Below the pieces are notes generated by a model. It was given only the letters and a program-made list of their open reading frames with translations, was not told where the DNA came from and made no database searches. DNA of 64,000 nucleotides, taken from Sandarakinorhabdus sp. AAP62 (GTDB taxonomy: Bacteria > Pseudomonadota > Alphaproteobacteria > Sphingomonadales > Sphingomonadaceae). Of this stretch, positions 49,648-57,422 are shown one piece after another (the first letter of the stretch is position 1; each line of letters opens with the position of its first letter). Both the position numbers and the translations under genes were made by a program. The stretch is taken from assembly GCF_000331225.1 (NCBI RefSeq), contig NZ_ANFY01000004.1, positions 62,001 through 126,000 on the forward strand. The letters are read 5' to 3'.

Positions 49648-52338
49648 TCAGAACTTGATGGAAGCGCTCGCCTGGAAGGTGCGGCCCAGCACATAGGTGT
49701 TGGTGTCGATCCGGCTGGCGTTCAGGCGCTGGAATTCCTGGTAGCGCGTGTTGGTCAGGTTGCGGCCTTCCAGCTTCACTTCCACTTCGCTGCCGAACAG
49801 CTTGATGCCCTGGCGCACCACGACATCGAGACGCAGGCCGGGCTTTTCCACCAGGTCGGGCTGGCCCGAGGGGCCGCGGAAGGCGACGCGGTTGCTGGCA
49901 TAGTTCAAGAGGATGGTCTGTTCCGACAGGCCTTCATCATCCTGGAAGCCGAACGACAGGTTGGCGACATGGTCGGACTGGCCGGTGAGCGGCAGGCCGT
50001 TCCGGAAGATGTCGGTGGCCGGCACCACGGCGCCCGACAGCGGGAAGCGGGTGGTGTCACCGGCCTTCACGCGCAGTTCGGAGTTGGTCCAGGTATAGTT
50101 GGCCGAGATGAAGAAGCGGCGGGTGGCAAAGAAATCACCCCAGCCCGACAGGTCGAAATATTTCTGGGCTTCGATTTCGGCGCCATAGAGCCGGGCGTTC
50201 GGCACGTTGGCGAACGTCGTCTGGAAGGTGCCGCCCTGCACGAAGGCGATGGCATCGATCGGATTGTCGATATCCTTGAAGAAGCCGCCCACCGCCAGTC
50301 GCTCGTCACGGCCGAAATACCATTCATAGCGGGCTTCGATGTTGATCAGTTCCGAGTTGGTGAGGAACTGGTTGCCGAAGCTGAGACGATCGCTTTCGGT
50401 ATCGAAATAGGGCTGCGGCGCCAGTTCGCGGAACTGCGGACGCGCAATGGTCTTCGAGGCGGCAACGCGGAGCTGCATGTCTTCGGCGAAATTCCAGGTG
50501 ACGGTCAGTGCCGGCAGCCAGTAATCCTCGTCGATGTTGGTCGGCGTGTTGAACGACGAACCGGGGTTGGCGTTGAACACGTCGACCGGGGTCACGTTCT
50601 GCTTGCCGCTTTCATAGCGCACGCCCGCGACCAGCTGCACGCCGTCCGTCGGCTCGATCTCGATCTGGCCATAGCCAGCGTGCACCGTCAGATCAGCCTC
50701 ATAGCGCGGCGACACGGTGGAGATGGTGTTGAGGATGATGCCGTAGGTGTAGACGTTGAAATCCGACAGCAGGAAATCGGGGCGCTGCTGGGTCACGGCA
50801 CCGGGCAGGGCGGCGTTGGTCTGATAGCGATAGTCAAAGCGTTCCGAGACGCGATCAGCCTTGCTGTAGGCATAGCCGGCGGTAAGCTTGATCGGGAACG
50901 GGCCATTGCGGAACTTGTAGCCAAGGTCCAGACCGCCGCCCAGCACGTCTTCGTTCAGACGGCTGAAGGCGACCAGGCTGGATTGGCCCGGCGAGCGCAG
51001 ATCGTTCACATAATCGCGGAACTGGGCCGAGAAGGCATAGTTGTTGAAGCGCTCATAGGGAGCAAGACGCTTCGAATTGGCGTAGGTGCCGCGCAGATCG
51101 ACGGTGAGATCGTCGAACTTGAACTCGCCCACGAACTGCGTGTCGATCAGCTGGCGGCGGAACAGCGCGGTGGCGTTGCGCTGCAGCAGCACGTCGCGGC
51201 CGACGTTGATGTCGTCGGTGCCAACCTGGATGCGGGCTTCCTTGATGGTGTCGTTCACATAGACGTTGGAGAAACGGATCTTGTGATCGCCGAACTCGGC
51301 GCCGACGCTGAACAGGCCGTTGACGACGCTGCGGAACTCGGTCGCGGCGAAATCGAAATCCTGATCGGGAAGCAGTTGCAACTCGCCACCAGACACAGCA
51401 GCACCACCCGAAAGCTGCTGCTTGCCGGCCTTGGTCTGCCAATCGTTGGACAGGCCGGCGGCAAACACGAAACCGATGCGCGCGTCACCCACATCCCAGG
51501 CGCGGCCACCCGACATGTTGCCGCTCCAGTTGACCGGGATATTGTCGTTGCGGAAGATCACGTTGGTTTCGGCGTTGGCCAGCGTCGCGGTGATGTCCTG
51601 CAACTGGCGGAGGCTGTAATTGCCGCCCACGGCCAGCGCCGTGCCGGCATTCTGGCTGGCCTGAATGCCGGTGGGCAGACGGCGGGTGCCGTCATCATAG
51701 CCGGTCCAGTCCTTGCGGCCGCCGGCATAGACATAGCCCAGCTGGCCGGTGGTGGCGGTGTTGGCGCCGATGCTGCCGCCCACCGTGAAAAAGGCTTCCT
51801 TGGGCACGGCGCGGGTGGTCAGGTTGATGACGCCACCGCCGAATTCGCCGGGGAAATTGGCCGAATAGCTCTTCTGGACAACCGACGATGCCAGCACCGA
51901 GGTCGGGAACAGATCAAGCGGCACCACGCGGCGCAGCGGATCGGGCGACGGGATCGGCAGACCGTTCAGCAGCGCCAGCGAGTAACGCTCACCCAGGCCG
52001 CGGACATAGACATAGCGGCCGCCCACGACCGACAGGCCGGTGACACGCTTCAGCGCGCCGGCAATATCGCCTTCACCCGAACGCGCGATATCGGCCTGGC
52101 TCAGCACCGAGACCACTTCGCGGCTCAACCGCACGGTGTTGGGAATGCGCCGGCCGATGACAACGATCTCGCTGCCGCCACCGCCGGGGATCGAGATATC
52201 AACCGGTTCTTCTTCGGGCGGCGCCTCGGCAGCCGGGGCCGGTTCGGGCGCCGGTTGCGGGGCAGACTGGGCCCACGCCGGGGCGGCAAACGCCACCAGC
52301 ATGGAGGTCGAAAGCAGGAGTGGCAGCTTGTTGGTCAT
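49648..52338 (-). CDS. TonB-dependent receptor paired with a beta-helix lipoprotein
   Basis: An 896-residue outer-membrane receptor: signal peptide, a Pro/Ala/Glu-rich spacer (about 24-50), then a plug with EIVVIGRRIPNTVRLSRE, YVYVRGLGERYSLALLNG, RRVVPLDLFPTSVL and GEFGGGVINLTTRAVP, and a beta barrel ending in FQASASIKF. The plug belongs to the subgroup with the RGLGERYS and PSPDPLRRVVPLDLFP blocks, which often accompanies large secreted lipoproteins. It follows the lipoprotein gene by 80 bases and shares its promoter, which carries an eight-copy Pho-box-like array. Energy-dependent uptake of a phosphorus-containing or other scarce nutrient is inferred; the ligand is not known. Confidence 0.9.
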   Translation of the reverse strand: MTNKLPLLLSTSMLVAFAAPAWAQSAPQPAPEPAPAAEAPPEEEPVDISIPGGGGSEIVVIGRRIPNTVRLSREVVSVLSQADIARSGEGDIAGALKRVTGLSVVGGRYVYVRGLGERYSLALLNGLPIPSPDPLRRVVPLDLFPTSVLASSVVQKSYSANFPGEFGGGVINLTTRAVPKEAFFTVGGSIGANTATTGQLGYVYAGGRKDWTGYDDGTRRLPTGIQASQNAGTALAVGGNYSLRQLQDITATLANAETNVIFRNDNIPVNWSGNMSGGRAWDVGDARIGFVFAAGLSNDWQTKAGKQQLSGGAAVSGGELQLLPDQDFDFAATEFRSVVNGLFSVGAEFGDHKIRFSNVYVNDTIKEARIQVGTDDINVGRDVLLQRNATALFRRQLIDTQFVGEFKFDDLTVDLRGTYANSKRLAPYERFNNYAFSAQFRDYVNDLRSPGQSSLVAFSRLNEDVLGGGLDLGYKFRNGPFPIKLTAGYAYSKADRVSERFDYRYQTNAALPGAVTQQRPDFLLSDFNVYTYGIILNTISTVSPRYEADLTVHAGYGQIEIEPTDGVQLVAGVRYESGKQNVTPVDVFNANPGSSFNTPTNIDEDYWLPALTVTWNFAEDMQLRVAASKTIARPQFRELAPQPYFDTESDRLSFGNQFLTNSELINIEARYEWYFGRDERLAVGGFFKDIDNPIDAIAFVQGGTFQTTFANVPNARLYGAEIEAQKYFDLSGWGDFFATRRFFISANYTWTNSELRVKAGDTTRFPLSGAVVPATDIFRNGLPLTGQSDHVANLSFGFQDDEGLSEQTILLNYASNRVAFRGPSGQPDLVEKPGLRLDVVVRQGIKLFGSEVEVKLEGRNLTNTRYQEFQRLNASRIDTNTYVLGRTFQASASIKF

Positions 52339-52418
52339 TATCTTGTCCCCGGTCGAAGTGCGGTGGCCGGCAGCAGCGAGTTTCGCGCCGCCGGCCCCAG
52401 CCCTTACTGGATCGGCGC

Positions 52419-53969
52419 TTACTGGATCGGCGCGGGTGCAACGGTGCAGGCAGTGGCACCGGTGCCAACGCCGCAGGTCCAGCCGGCGTACCAGGTGTCG
52501 GCCGCATTGCGGAACGCACCAACGAAGGTGGTTTCATCGAAGAAAGTGCCGGTGCCGCTGAAGGCCGTGCGCGGATTGGTGGCAACGGCGCCGGTTTCGA
52601 AGCTGCCCGGCAGGAAGATGTCGGTCAGGGTCAAGGTCACCGGCGGCAGCAGATTGTTGTTGCCGGTGATGATCGGGGTGATCAGGCTGAGCGGCACGTC
52701 GCTTTCGTCACGCGCTGCGCCCGAGCAACCGAAGATCACCGAACGGACGATCGGTGCGCCGGCTTCGTCGGTCGGGGCATCGGCGGCGGCAACCGTCTGC
52801 GCACCATCGATGTCGAGGCACAGGCCGGTGGCGGTGGTGTTGCGGATGATGCCGTTCACCAGGCCGAAATCGGTGCCGCCGCGCAGCAGCAGGCTGTCGG
52901 GCGAGCGGTTGCCGATGAAGGTGAAGTTGGCGATGCGCGGGTTGGAACGCGGGTTGCGGGTTTCGTTGCCCGAGGTTTCGGCTTCGATCACGCGGTCACC
53001 GCCGGTGGTGCGCTGCACGACCAGGGCGTACTGGATCAGGCCCTTGTAGCCCAGATCGGTATCGATCGAGTCATCGTCCGCGCCGGTGACCACGATGCGC
53101 TTGTGGTTCACGCGGCCGCCGAACCATTCGATGCCATCATCCGAGCTGTTGTGGACCTGGATGAAGTTGGCGGTGGTGCCGCTGCCGACGCCGCCAAAGG
53201 TGATGCCGTTCAGTTCGTTGCCCGGGCTCACTTCGAAGCCGGGGTAACGCACCTGGATATAGGCGAGGCGACCGCTGTTGTCGGCCGGGCTGCCGCCGCC
53301 GTAGAAGGCGCCGGTGAGGCCTTCAACCGCCGACTGGCAGTTGACGGTGCCAGGCGTCGCGCCGGCACCAACGCAGGTGTGGATCGGCGCGCGGCCGAGC
53401 AGCACGATGCCGCCCCACTGACCGATCGAGCTGTCGTTGACATTGCCTTCCATGTTGGAACGGCTGGTGAAGACGATCGGGCGGGTGGCGGTGCCTTCGG
53501 CGAAGATCTGCGAACCGCGGTTGACCACCAGCGCATCGGCGCCCGACGAGCCAAACACGACCACGCCCGGATCGATGGTGAGGATGCCCTGTGCGCCGCC
53601 AGCGGCCGGGGCATTGGGATCAGCGCCCAGATCGATACCGACGTTGACACGGCCCGACAGCGAGTAGACCACGCCGCGGATGTTGGCGAGCGTGAGGCCG
53701 CCGGTGATGGTGCCGGAAATCTGGCAGTTGCGCAGATTGTTGATGACGCCAACGTTGGTGGTGCCGGTGGGGCAGCTGTCGGCAGGGCCGGTCGGCGTCG
53801 GGGTCGGGGTCGGCGTGGGGGCGGGCGCCGGGGCCGGGGCCGGCGGCGGCACCACAATGGCGCCTTCGCCGGGCGAGGCGATGTTCTTGGCGCCATCGCA
53901 GGCAGCCAGCGTGAGCGCCGAACCGATCATGAGGAGGGTGCGAAGGCGGATATTGCTTGAGCGGATCAT
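52419..53969 (-). CDS. Beta-helix surface lipoprotein of unknown function
   Basis: A 516-residue predicted lipoprotein. The lipobox LTLAAC puts the lipidated residue at Cys24, with Asp25 at +2. A Pro/Ala/Thr-rich linker spans about 40-62. The rest looks like a right-handed beta helix: repeated short strands with GGLTLANIRGVVYSLSGRV, GILTIDPGVVVFG, ADALVVNRGSQIFAEG, DGIEWFGGRVNHKRIVV and IANFTFIGNRSPDSLLLRGG. Acidic turns such as TGADDDSIDTDLG could bind metal. GGGG before the start codon can pair with the adjacent CCCC, which may limit translation. It is the first gene of the unit with the TonB receptor and has an eight-copy 11-bp array upstream. A surface nutrient-binding or hydrolytic role is inferred. 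Confidence 0.8.
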   Translation of the reverse strand: MIRSSNIRLRTLLMIGSALTLAACDGAKNIASPGEGAIVVPPPAPAPAPAPTPTPTPTPTGPADSCPTGTTNVGVINNLRNCQISGTITGGLTLANIRGVVYSLSGRVNVGIDLGADPNAPAAGGAQGILTIDPGVVVFGSSGADALVVNRGSQIFAEGTATRPIVFTSRSNMEGNVNDSSIGQWGGIVLLGRAPIHTCVGAGATPGTVNCQSAVEGLTGAFYGGGSPADNSGRLAYIQVRYPGFEVSPGNELNGITFGGVGSGTTANFIQVHNSSDDGIEWFGGRVNHKRIVVTGADDDSIDTDLGYKGLIQYALVVQRTTGGDRVIEAETSGNETRNPRSNPRIANFTFIGNRSPDSLLLRGGTDFGLVNGIIRNTTATGLCLDIDGAQTVAAADAPTDEAGAPIVRSVIFGCSGAARDESDVPLSLITPIITGNNNLLPPVTLTLTDIFLPGSFETGAVATNPRTAFSGTGTFFDETTFVGAFRNAADTWYAGWTCGVGTGATACTVAPAPIQ

Positions 53970-54048
53970 GGGGTCACCCCTGTTGGCCGTGTGGTTTGAA
54001 CAAACTGGGGTGCGCCTTGTGGCCGATCACGCCCCCGCGTTGCCGAGG

Positions 54049-54147
54049 GCTTTAGGCGTGATTCGTGGCGGTGCGGTTACGGGCGTGTTGCGATGTAGTG
54101 ACGGATGAATGGCAATACTGTGACGCCGCCGTTGCGCTTTTGTGACA
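54049..54147 (-). promoter_or_regulatory. Eight-copy Pho-box-like array and promoter
   Basis: Half-sites of 7 bases start exactly every 11 bp from 54147 down to 54064 on the minus strand: TGTCACA, CGCAACG, CGTCACA, TGCCATT, CGTCACT, CGCAACA, CGTAACC, CGCCACG. The shared core is G(T/C)(A/C)A(C/T). Nine bases further on is TAAAGC (54054-54049), a -10 candidate, leaving a leader of about 75 bases before the lipoprotein start. The array begins 18 bases past the gspC stop. Spacing and core match the olsB array at 5304-5365. Binding by PhoB or another OmpR-family regulator is inferred. Confidence 0.75.
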
Positions 54148-54165
54148 TGGCTGGGCCGGCCAAGG

Positions 54166-54858
54166 TCAGGGGGTGACCACCGCTTCCCGCTGGGCATTAC
54201 CCCGTCGGTAGACGATCTGCAGGCGGCCATTGGCGGCCAGCTCCTGCGGCAATTCCATGATCTTCTCTTCGGAAATCAGCTCTGCGCCGTTCGCCAGCAG
54301 CAGCACGTCGCCGGATTTCAGGCCAGCGCGGGCCAACGCCGGCAGCCCGGCCAGATTGTCGAGCCGCCAGCCCGCCAGCCGGCCCTGTTCGCGCAGCGGC
54401 GACAGCGCCAGCCGCCATGGTGTCGGATCGCCTCCGGGCGGTGCGGATGGCCCGGCCATGGCGGGCGCCGCATCGGCAAAGGCCAGCACCAATTCGCCAG
54501 ACGGGCCGGCCAGGATGGCGCGGCCCGGCTCCACACGCAACAGCTTCACGCCGCCGGGCAGGGCGCGGCCGGGGCGCAGCAGATAGTGCTTCCCGCCCGC
54601 CACCACGATGGCCATGCCGCCATCCGGCCCGGCGCGCAGCCCGGCGAGTGCCAGATCGGCCGGCGCAGAAACGGCTGCAGCAGGAGGCGGCAGCGGTGCC
54701 GCGACAACCGGCGCCGGTGGTGACGGCAGCGGCGGCGCAGGCGGCGCTTCCTCACCGCCACCACGCAACACCCACACCAGCCCGGCCGAAAGCGCCAGCC
54801 CGCCGCCGATGGCCAGTGCCCATTCGCGGGGCGTGCTGGCGCGCCTTGTCGCCTTCAT
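54166..54858 (-). CDS. gspC: Type II secretion inner-membrane protein GspC
   Basis: A 230-residue GspC-like protein: a short cytoplasmic start, one membrane helix (about 13-30), a proline-rich spacer (about 37-60), an HR-type beta domain (about 65-120, GMAIVVAGGKHYLLRPGRALPGGVKLLRVEPGRAILAG-like) and a C-terminal PDZ-like domain (ALARAGLKSGDVLLLANGAELIS). GspC links the inner-membrane platform to the GspD secretin and takes part in substrate selection. Its position at the 3' end of the operon is unusual; in most T2SS clusters gspC comes first, before gspD. It overlaps the small unknown gene upstream by four bases. Confidence 0.85.
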   Translation of the reverse strand: MKATRRASTPREWALAIGGGLALSAGLVWVLRGGGEEAPPAPPLPSPPAPVVAAPLPPPAAAVSAPADLALAGLRAGPDGGMAIVVAGGKHYLLRPGRALPGGVKLLRVEPGRAILAGPSGELVLAFADAAPAMAGPSAPPGGDPTPWRLALSPLREQGRLAGWRLDNLAGLPALARAGLKSGDVLLLANGAELISEEKIMELPQELAANGRLQIVYRRGNAQREAVVTP

Positions 54859-55271
54859 TGTGGACAGCCAGCCAGGCCCGCCACCGGCAGCACGACGGCG
54901 CTGCCATCGGCTTCGGTGATGGTCAGGCTGCCATCGCGCACCACGGCACCGCCGGCGGTGGCCGGCAAGATGGTCAGCCGCACCTCGAAACTGCGGTTGG
55001 CGGAACGGAAACGGCTGACGGGCGCAAAGCCCATCACCTCTTCGCCCTCTCGCGCTTCGGCTGGCAGATCGGTGGAGCGGCCGTCGATGATGGCGCGCAG
55101 CGTTGGCGGCGTGCGGTTCAGCATGGCGATGCGCCTGGTCGATGCCCGGTCCCACAGGAACAGCGCGCACTGGCCCGGCTCCAGCACCTGCTGCGGCAGT
55201 TCGGTGAATGGCGGCGGCAGTGCCGGCTGAGTGGTCGCCAGCTGCAGCGCGATGAAGGCCGTGATGATCAT
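54855..55271 (-). CDS. Unknown small periplasmic protein inside the T2SS operon
   Basis: I do not recognise this 138-residue protein. The N-terminus MIITAFIALQLATTQPA looks like a signal peptide. The mature part is beta-rich: CALFLWDRASTRRIAMLNRTPP, DGRSTDLPAEAREGEEVMGF, FRSANRSFEVRLTILP and DGSLTITEADGSAVVLPVAGL. Two cysteines, one near residue 35 and one three residues from the end, could form a disulfide. It overlaps gspN upstream and gspC downstream by four bases each, so it is co-translated with both and is probably an envelope component or assembly factor of this secretion system. No homologue can be named from the sequence alone. Confidence 0.75.
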   Translation of the reverse strand: MIITAFIALQLATTQPALPPPFTELPQQVLEPGQCALFLWDRASTRRIAMLNRTPPTLRAIIDGRSTDLPAEAREGEEVMGFAPVSRFRSANRSFEVRLTILPATAGGAVVRDGSLTITEADGSAVVLPVAGLAGCPQ

Positions 55272-55918
55272 GCGCCACTTTCCTCTTTCACCAGGGCGCC
55301 GCCCTGCTCGCGGAATCCGGCGGCGATCAACGCCGTGGCTTCGCCCACGCCGGCACCCGCAACCGCCAGCCGCGCCGTCCAGCTTCCGTCTGAAACCGTC
55401 ACGTCCAGCCGCACCCGGCCGTCGCCGCTGGCCAGCGGCAGCAGCAGCGCTGCCCCGTCGCAACGCGGTGCACCGCTGATCTGGCGCTGGCCCGCCAGCG
55501 GCAGCGCCAGATCGGCTGTCACCTGCCCACCCGCCGCTTCGCAGCGCCCGGCGCCATCCAATGTTGCCATCACGTCGGCAAGGCTGATCCCGGCCAGCGG
55601 CAGGCCGGTCAGCGGGCTGCCGTTCAGCCGGCCATTCAAACCCGCCACGCCGCCAGCCGTGAAGCCGCGCCAGAGCGTGCCATTGATACGGCCCGCCGTT
55701 TGCCAGCCGAGGCGGCCCTTGAGCAGCGCACCCGGCTGCAAGGCCAGGCCCACATCGCCCAGCTGCATCCGGCCCAGCGCGGCGCCGGCCAGCTGGGCTT
55801 GCCACACACTGCCGCTCACCGAAGTGGCGGCCAGCGGCGGGGCGGGCAGCAGCAGCCGCGCCGGGGCGAGCGCCACAAGCCCCACGATCACCCCAAGGCC
55901 CAAGGCCAGGATCCGCAT
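55268..55918 (-). CDS. gspN: Type II secretion protein GspN
   Basis: A 216-residue GspN: a single N-terminal membrane helix (about 1-25), then a beta-rich periplasmic domain with SGSVWQAQLAGAALG, LGDVGLALQPGALLKGRLGWQ, GGVAGLNGRLNGSPL and a later GDGRVRLDVTVSDGSWTARL. The SGSVW motif followed by repeated glycine/leucine strands is typical. GspN is an accessory part of some T2SS, placed after gspM, as here. Its precise role is unclear. Start and stop overlap the flanking genes. Confidence 0.82.
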   Translation of the reverse strand: MRILALGLGVIVGLVALAPARLLLPAPPLAATSVSGSVWQAQLAGAALGRMQLGDVGLALQPGALLKGRLGWQTAGRINGTLWRGFTAGGVAGLNGRLNGSPLTGLPLAGISLADVMATLDGAGRCEAAGGQVTADLALPLAGQRQISGAPRCDGAALLLPLASGDGRVRLDVTVSDGSWTARLAVAGAGVGEATALIAAGFREQGGALVKEESGA

Positions 55919-56385
55919 CACTGCGCGCTCCGCACCAGCAGCCGCGCCCGCACCGATTGGTCCGGGTTGCGGGTGGCTTCCAGTTGCTCGATCACCAGGC
56001 CGTCGCGCTGCTCCAGTGCTGTCGCCCAGCCGATCAGCAAGCGACCGTTGATGGCGGCGATGTCGAGATTGGCCTGGCCCGGCCCCTGTGCTTCCAGCCG
56101 GGCCGCCTGCAGGCCGGCTTCGGCCAGACGGCGGTTCAGCACGTCGATCACGGCAGAGGGATTGGCGGCCGGGCGCGCCTTGATGGCTGCAGCCAGCGCC
56201 TGGCCCTGCGCCAGCCGGGCAGCCGCTGCACCGGCATCGGCCTGCGCCGTGGCGCGCGCGGCGGCCAGCGGGCGCACCAGCAGCAGCCAGAACAGCAGTG
56301 CGGCCAGCAGCGCCAGCATCACGCCGATCAGCCAGCGTTCGCGGCCCGTGCGCTGGGCCCACCATGGAGAAAGCATCGCCATCAT
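55918..56385 (-). CDS. gspM: Type II secretion protein GspM
   Basis: A 155-residue bitopic protein: WWAQRTGRERWLIGVMLALLAALLFWLLLV near the start marks the GspM membrane helix and the preceding RTxRER sequence. A coiled alanine-rich helix follows (about 45-70), and then a small ferredoxin-like domain with VIDVLNRRLAEAGLQ and GLVIEQLEATR. GspM binds GspL in the inner-membrane platform. The start overlaps gspL by four bases (ATGA), and its stop overlaps the start of gspN. Confidence 0.87.
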   Translation of the reverse strand: MMAMLSPWWAQRTGRERWLIGVMLALLAALLFWLLLVRPLAAARATAQADAGAAAARLAQGQALAAAIKARPAANPSAVIDVLNRRLAEAGLQAARLEAQGPGQANLDIAAINGRLLIGWATALEQRDGLVIEQLEATRNPDQSVRARLLVRSAQ

Positions 56386-57422
56386 CGCGCCCGCACCGTC
56401 ACATCGCTGATGCTGCCATCGGCGGTGGCGCGGGTGGTGCCGGGTGCAGCAGCGAGGCCGGCGCCAGCCAGCGCATCGGCCAGCGCCTGCGCTTCCCCGG
56501 CGCCGCCGGCAACGCCCGCAACCAGACCGCCGGCCGGTGTATAGGTCAGGCTCGCCAATCCGGCGCCCGGCCGTGCGCTCAATGCCTGCACCACCGGCCC
56601 AGCCAGCGCCGCAAGCCCGCCGGCGGCACCGCGCTGCTGCGCCTGCGCCTGCAGGGCGGCGAACGCACTGGCGCCATCGGTTGCGCCCGGCGCCAGCGCC
56701 ACCAGTTCCGCATCGGCCGCGCTGGCGGTGCTGCGCGCGTGGAGCAGGGCGGCAAGGTCTCCGCCCAGCCACAGCCCGGCGACGGCCGCGGCCAGGAGAG
56801 CGAGGCGCCGCAACTGCCTGCGATCCGGCTGCCAGCGGGTGACAGGCGCATAATCGCCCGTCAGCAGATCAAGCGGCAGCACTTCGGGCAGGGCGGGCTC
56901 CGCCACGGTGGTGGCATCGGTGCCGATGATGGCGGCGGCGAGATCGGCCTCGGCAGCAAAGGCGGCGCTGGCGCTGCGTGCCACCACGCGCGCGCCATCC
57001 TGCGCCACCGTCCAGCCGCTGGCGGGCGCCGGCAGCAGCAAGGGATCGGGGATGATGGCGCTGGGCTTCCAGCCGGCGCGCGCGGCTTCGGCCAGCCAGC
57101 CGGCCATCTGTTCACGCGCCACCACGGCCACGGGGCGCCGCCCGCCATCGGGCAGCTTTCCAAACGCACCATCGCCCGGGCCGACGGCGATATGCGGATC
57201 AGCCTCGGCCAGGCGATCGCCCAGCGCCAGCCGTGCGGCCGCAGCGGCCTGGGCGGGCGCCAGATCCGGCAGATCGAGCCAGTGCAGCGCCACCGCTTCG
57301 CCCGGCACAGCCAGCACCAGCGGCGAGCCATCGGGCGCCGGCCAGCCGGGGCCGCCCGTGCCGTCGCCGCGCTGCCAGCGTACGCGGGGCACGAGTGTGA
57401 CAAGTACGGACCTTGGCATCAT
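56382..57422 (-). CDS. gspL: Type II secretion protein GspL
   Basis: A 346-residue GspL. The N-terminal cytoplasmic domain (to about 210) has an actin-like fold that binds GspE; AVALHWLDLPDL, AAAARLALGDRL and PVAVVAREQMAGWL fit it. DRRQLRRLALLAAAVAGLWLGG is the membrane anchor. A periplasmic ferredoxin-like domain follows (about 270-346) with LASLTYTPAGGL. It connects the ATPase to the membrane platform. It overlaps gspK upstream and gspM downstream by four bases each. Confidence 0.88.
   Translation of the reverse strand: MMPRSVLVTLVPRVRWQRGDGTGGPGWPAPDGSPLVLAVPGEAVALHWLDLPDLAPAQAAAAARLALGDRLAEADPHIAVGPGDGAFGKLPDGGRRPVAVVAREQMAGWLAEAARAGWKPSAIIPDPLLLPAPASGWTVAQDGARVVARSASAAFAAEADLAAAIIGTDATTVAEPALPEVLPLDLLTGDYAPVTRWQPDRRQLRRLALLAAAVAGLWLGGDLAALLHARSTASAADAELVALAPGATDGASAFAALQAQAQQRGAAGGLAALAGPVVQALSARPGAGLASLTYTPAGGLVAGVAGGAGEAQALADALAGAGLAAAPGTTRATADGSISDVTVRAR

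Noticed and set aside
49969..53049. A 1026-codon open frame on the plus strand across the TonB receptor and lipoprotein genes
   Set aside because: It is antisense to two genes with clear signal peptides, plug motifs and lipobox. Its translation is rich in Gly, Arg, Ala, Val and Asp with no recognisable domain, as expected for a shadow frame in high-GC DNA.
53775..53860. A repetitive GC-rich stretch in the lipoprotein gene as a regulatory or unstable repeat
   Set aside because: It encodes the Pro/Ala/Thr linker (PAPAPTPTP type) in frame between lipobox and beta helix, which explains the repetition.
54064..54147. The repeat array as a small CRISPR or a tandem minisatellite
   Set aside because: The period is 11 bp with only the 5-6 base core kept and variable 4-base spacers. 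CRISPR repeats are 23-47 bp, and a minisatellite would conserve the whole unit.
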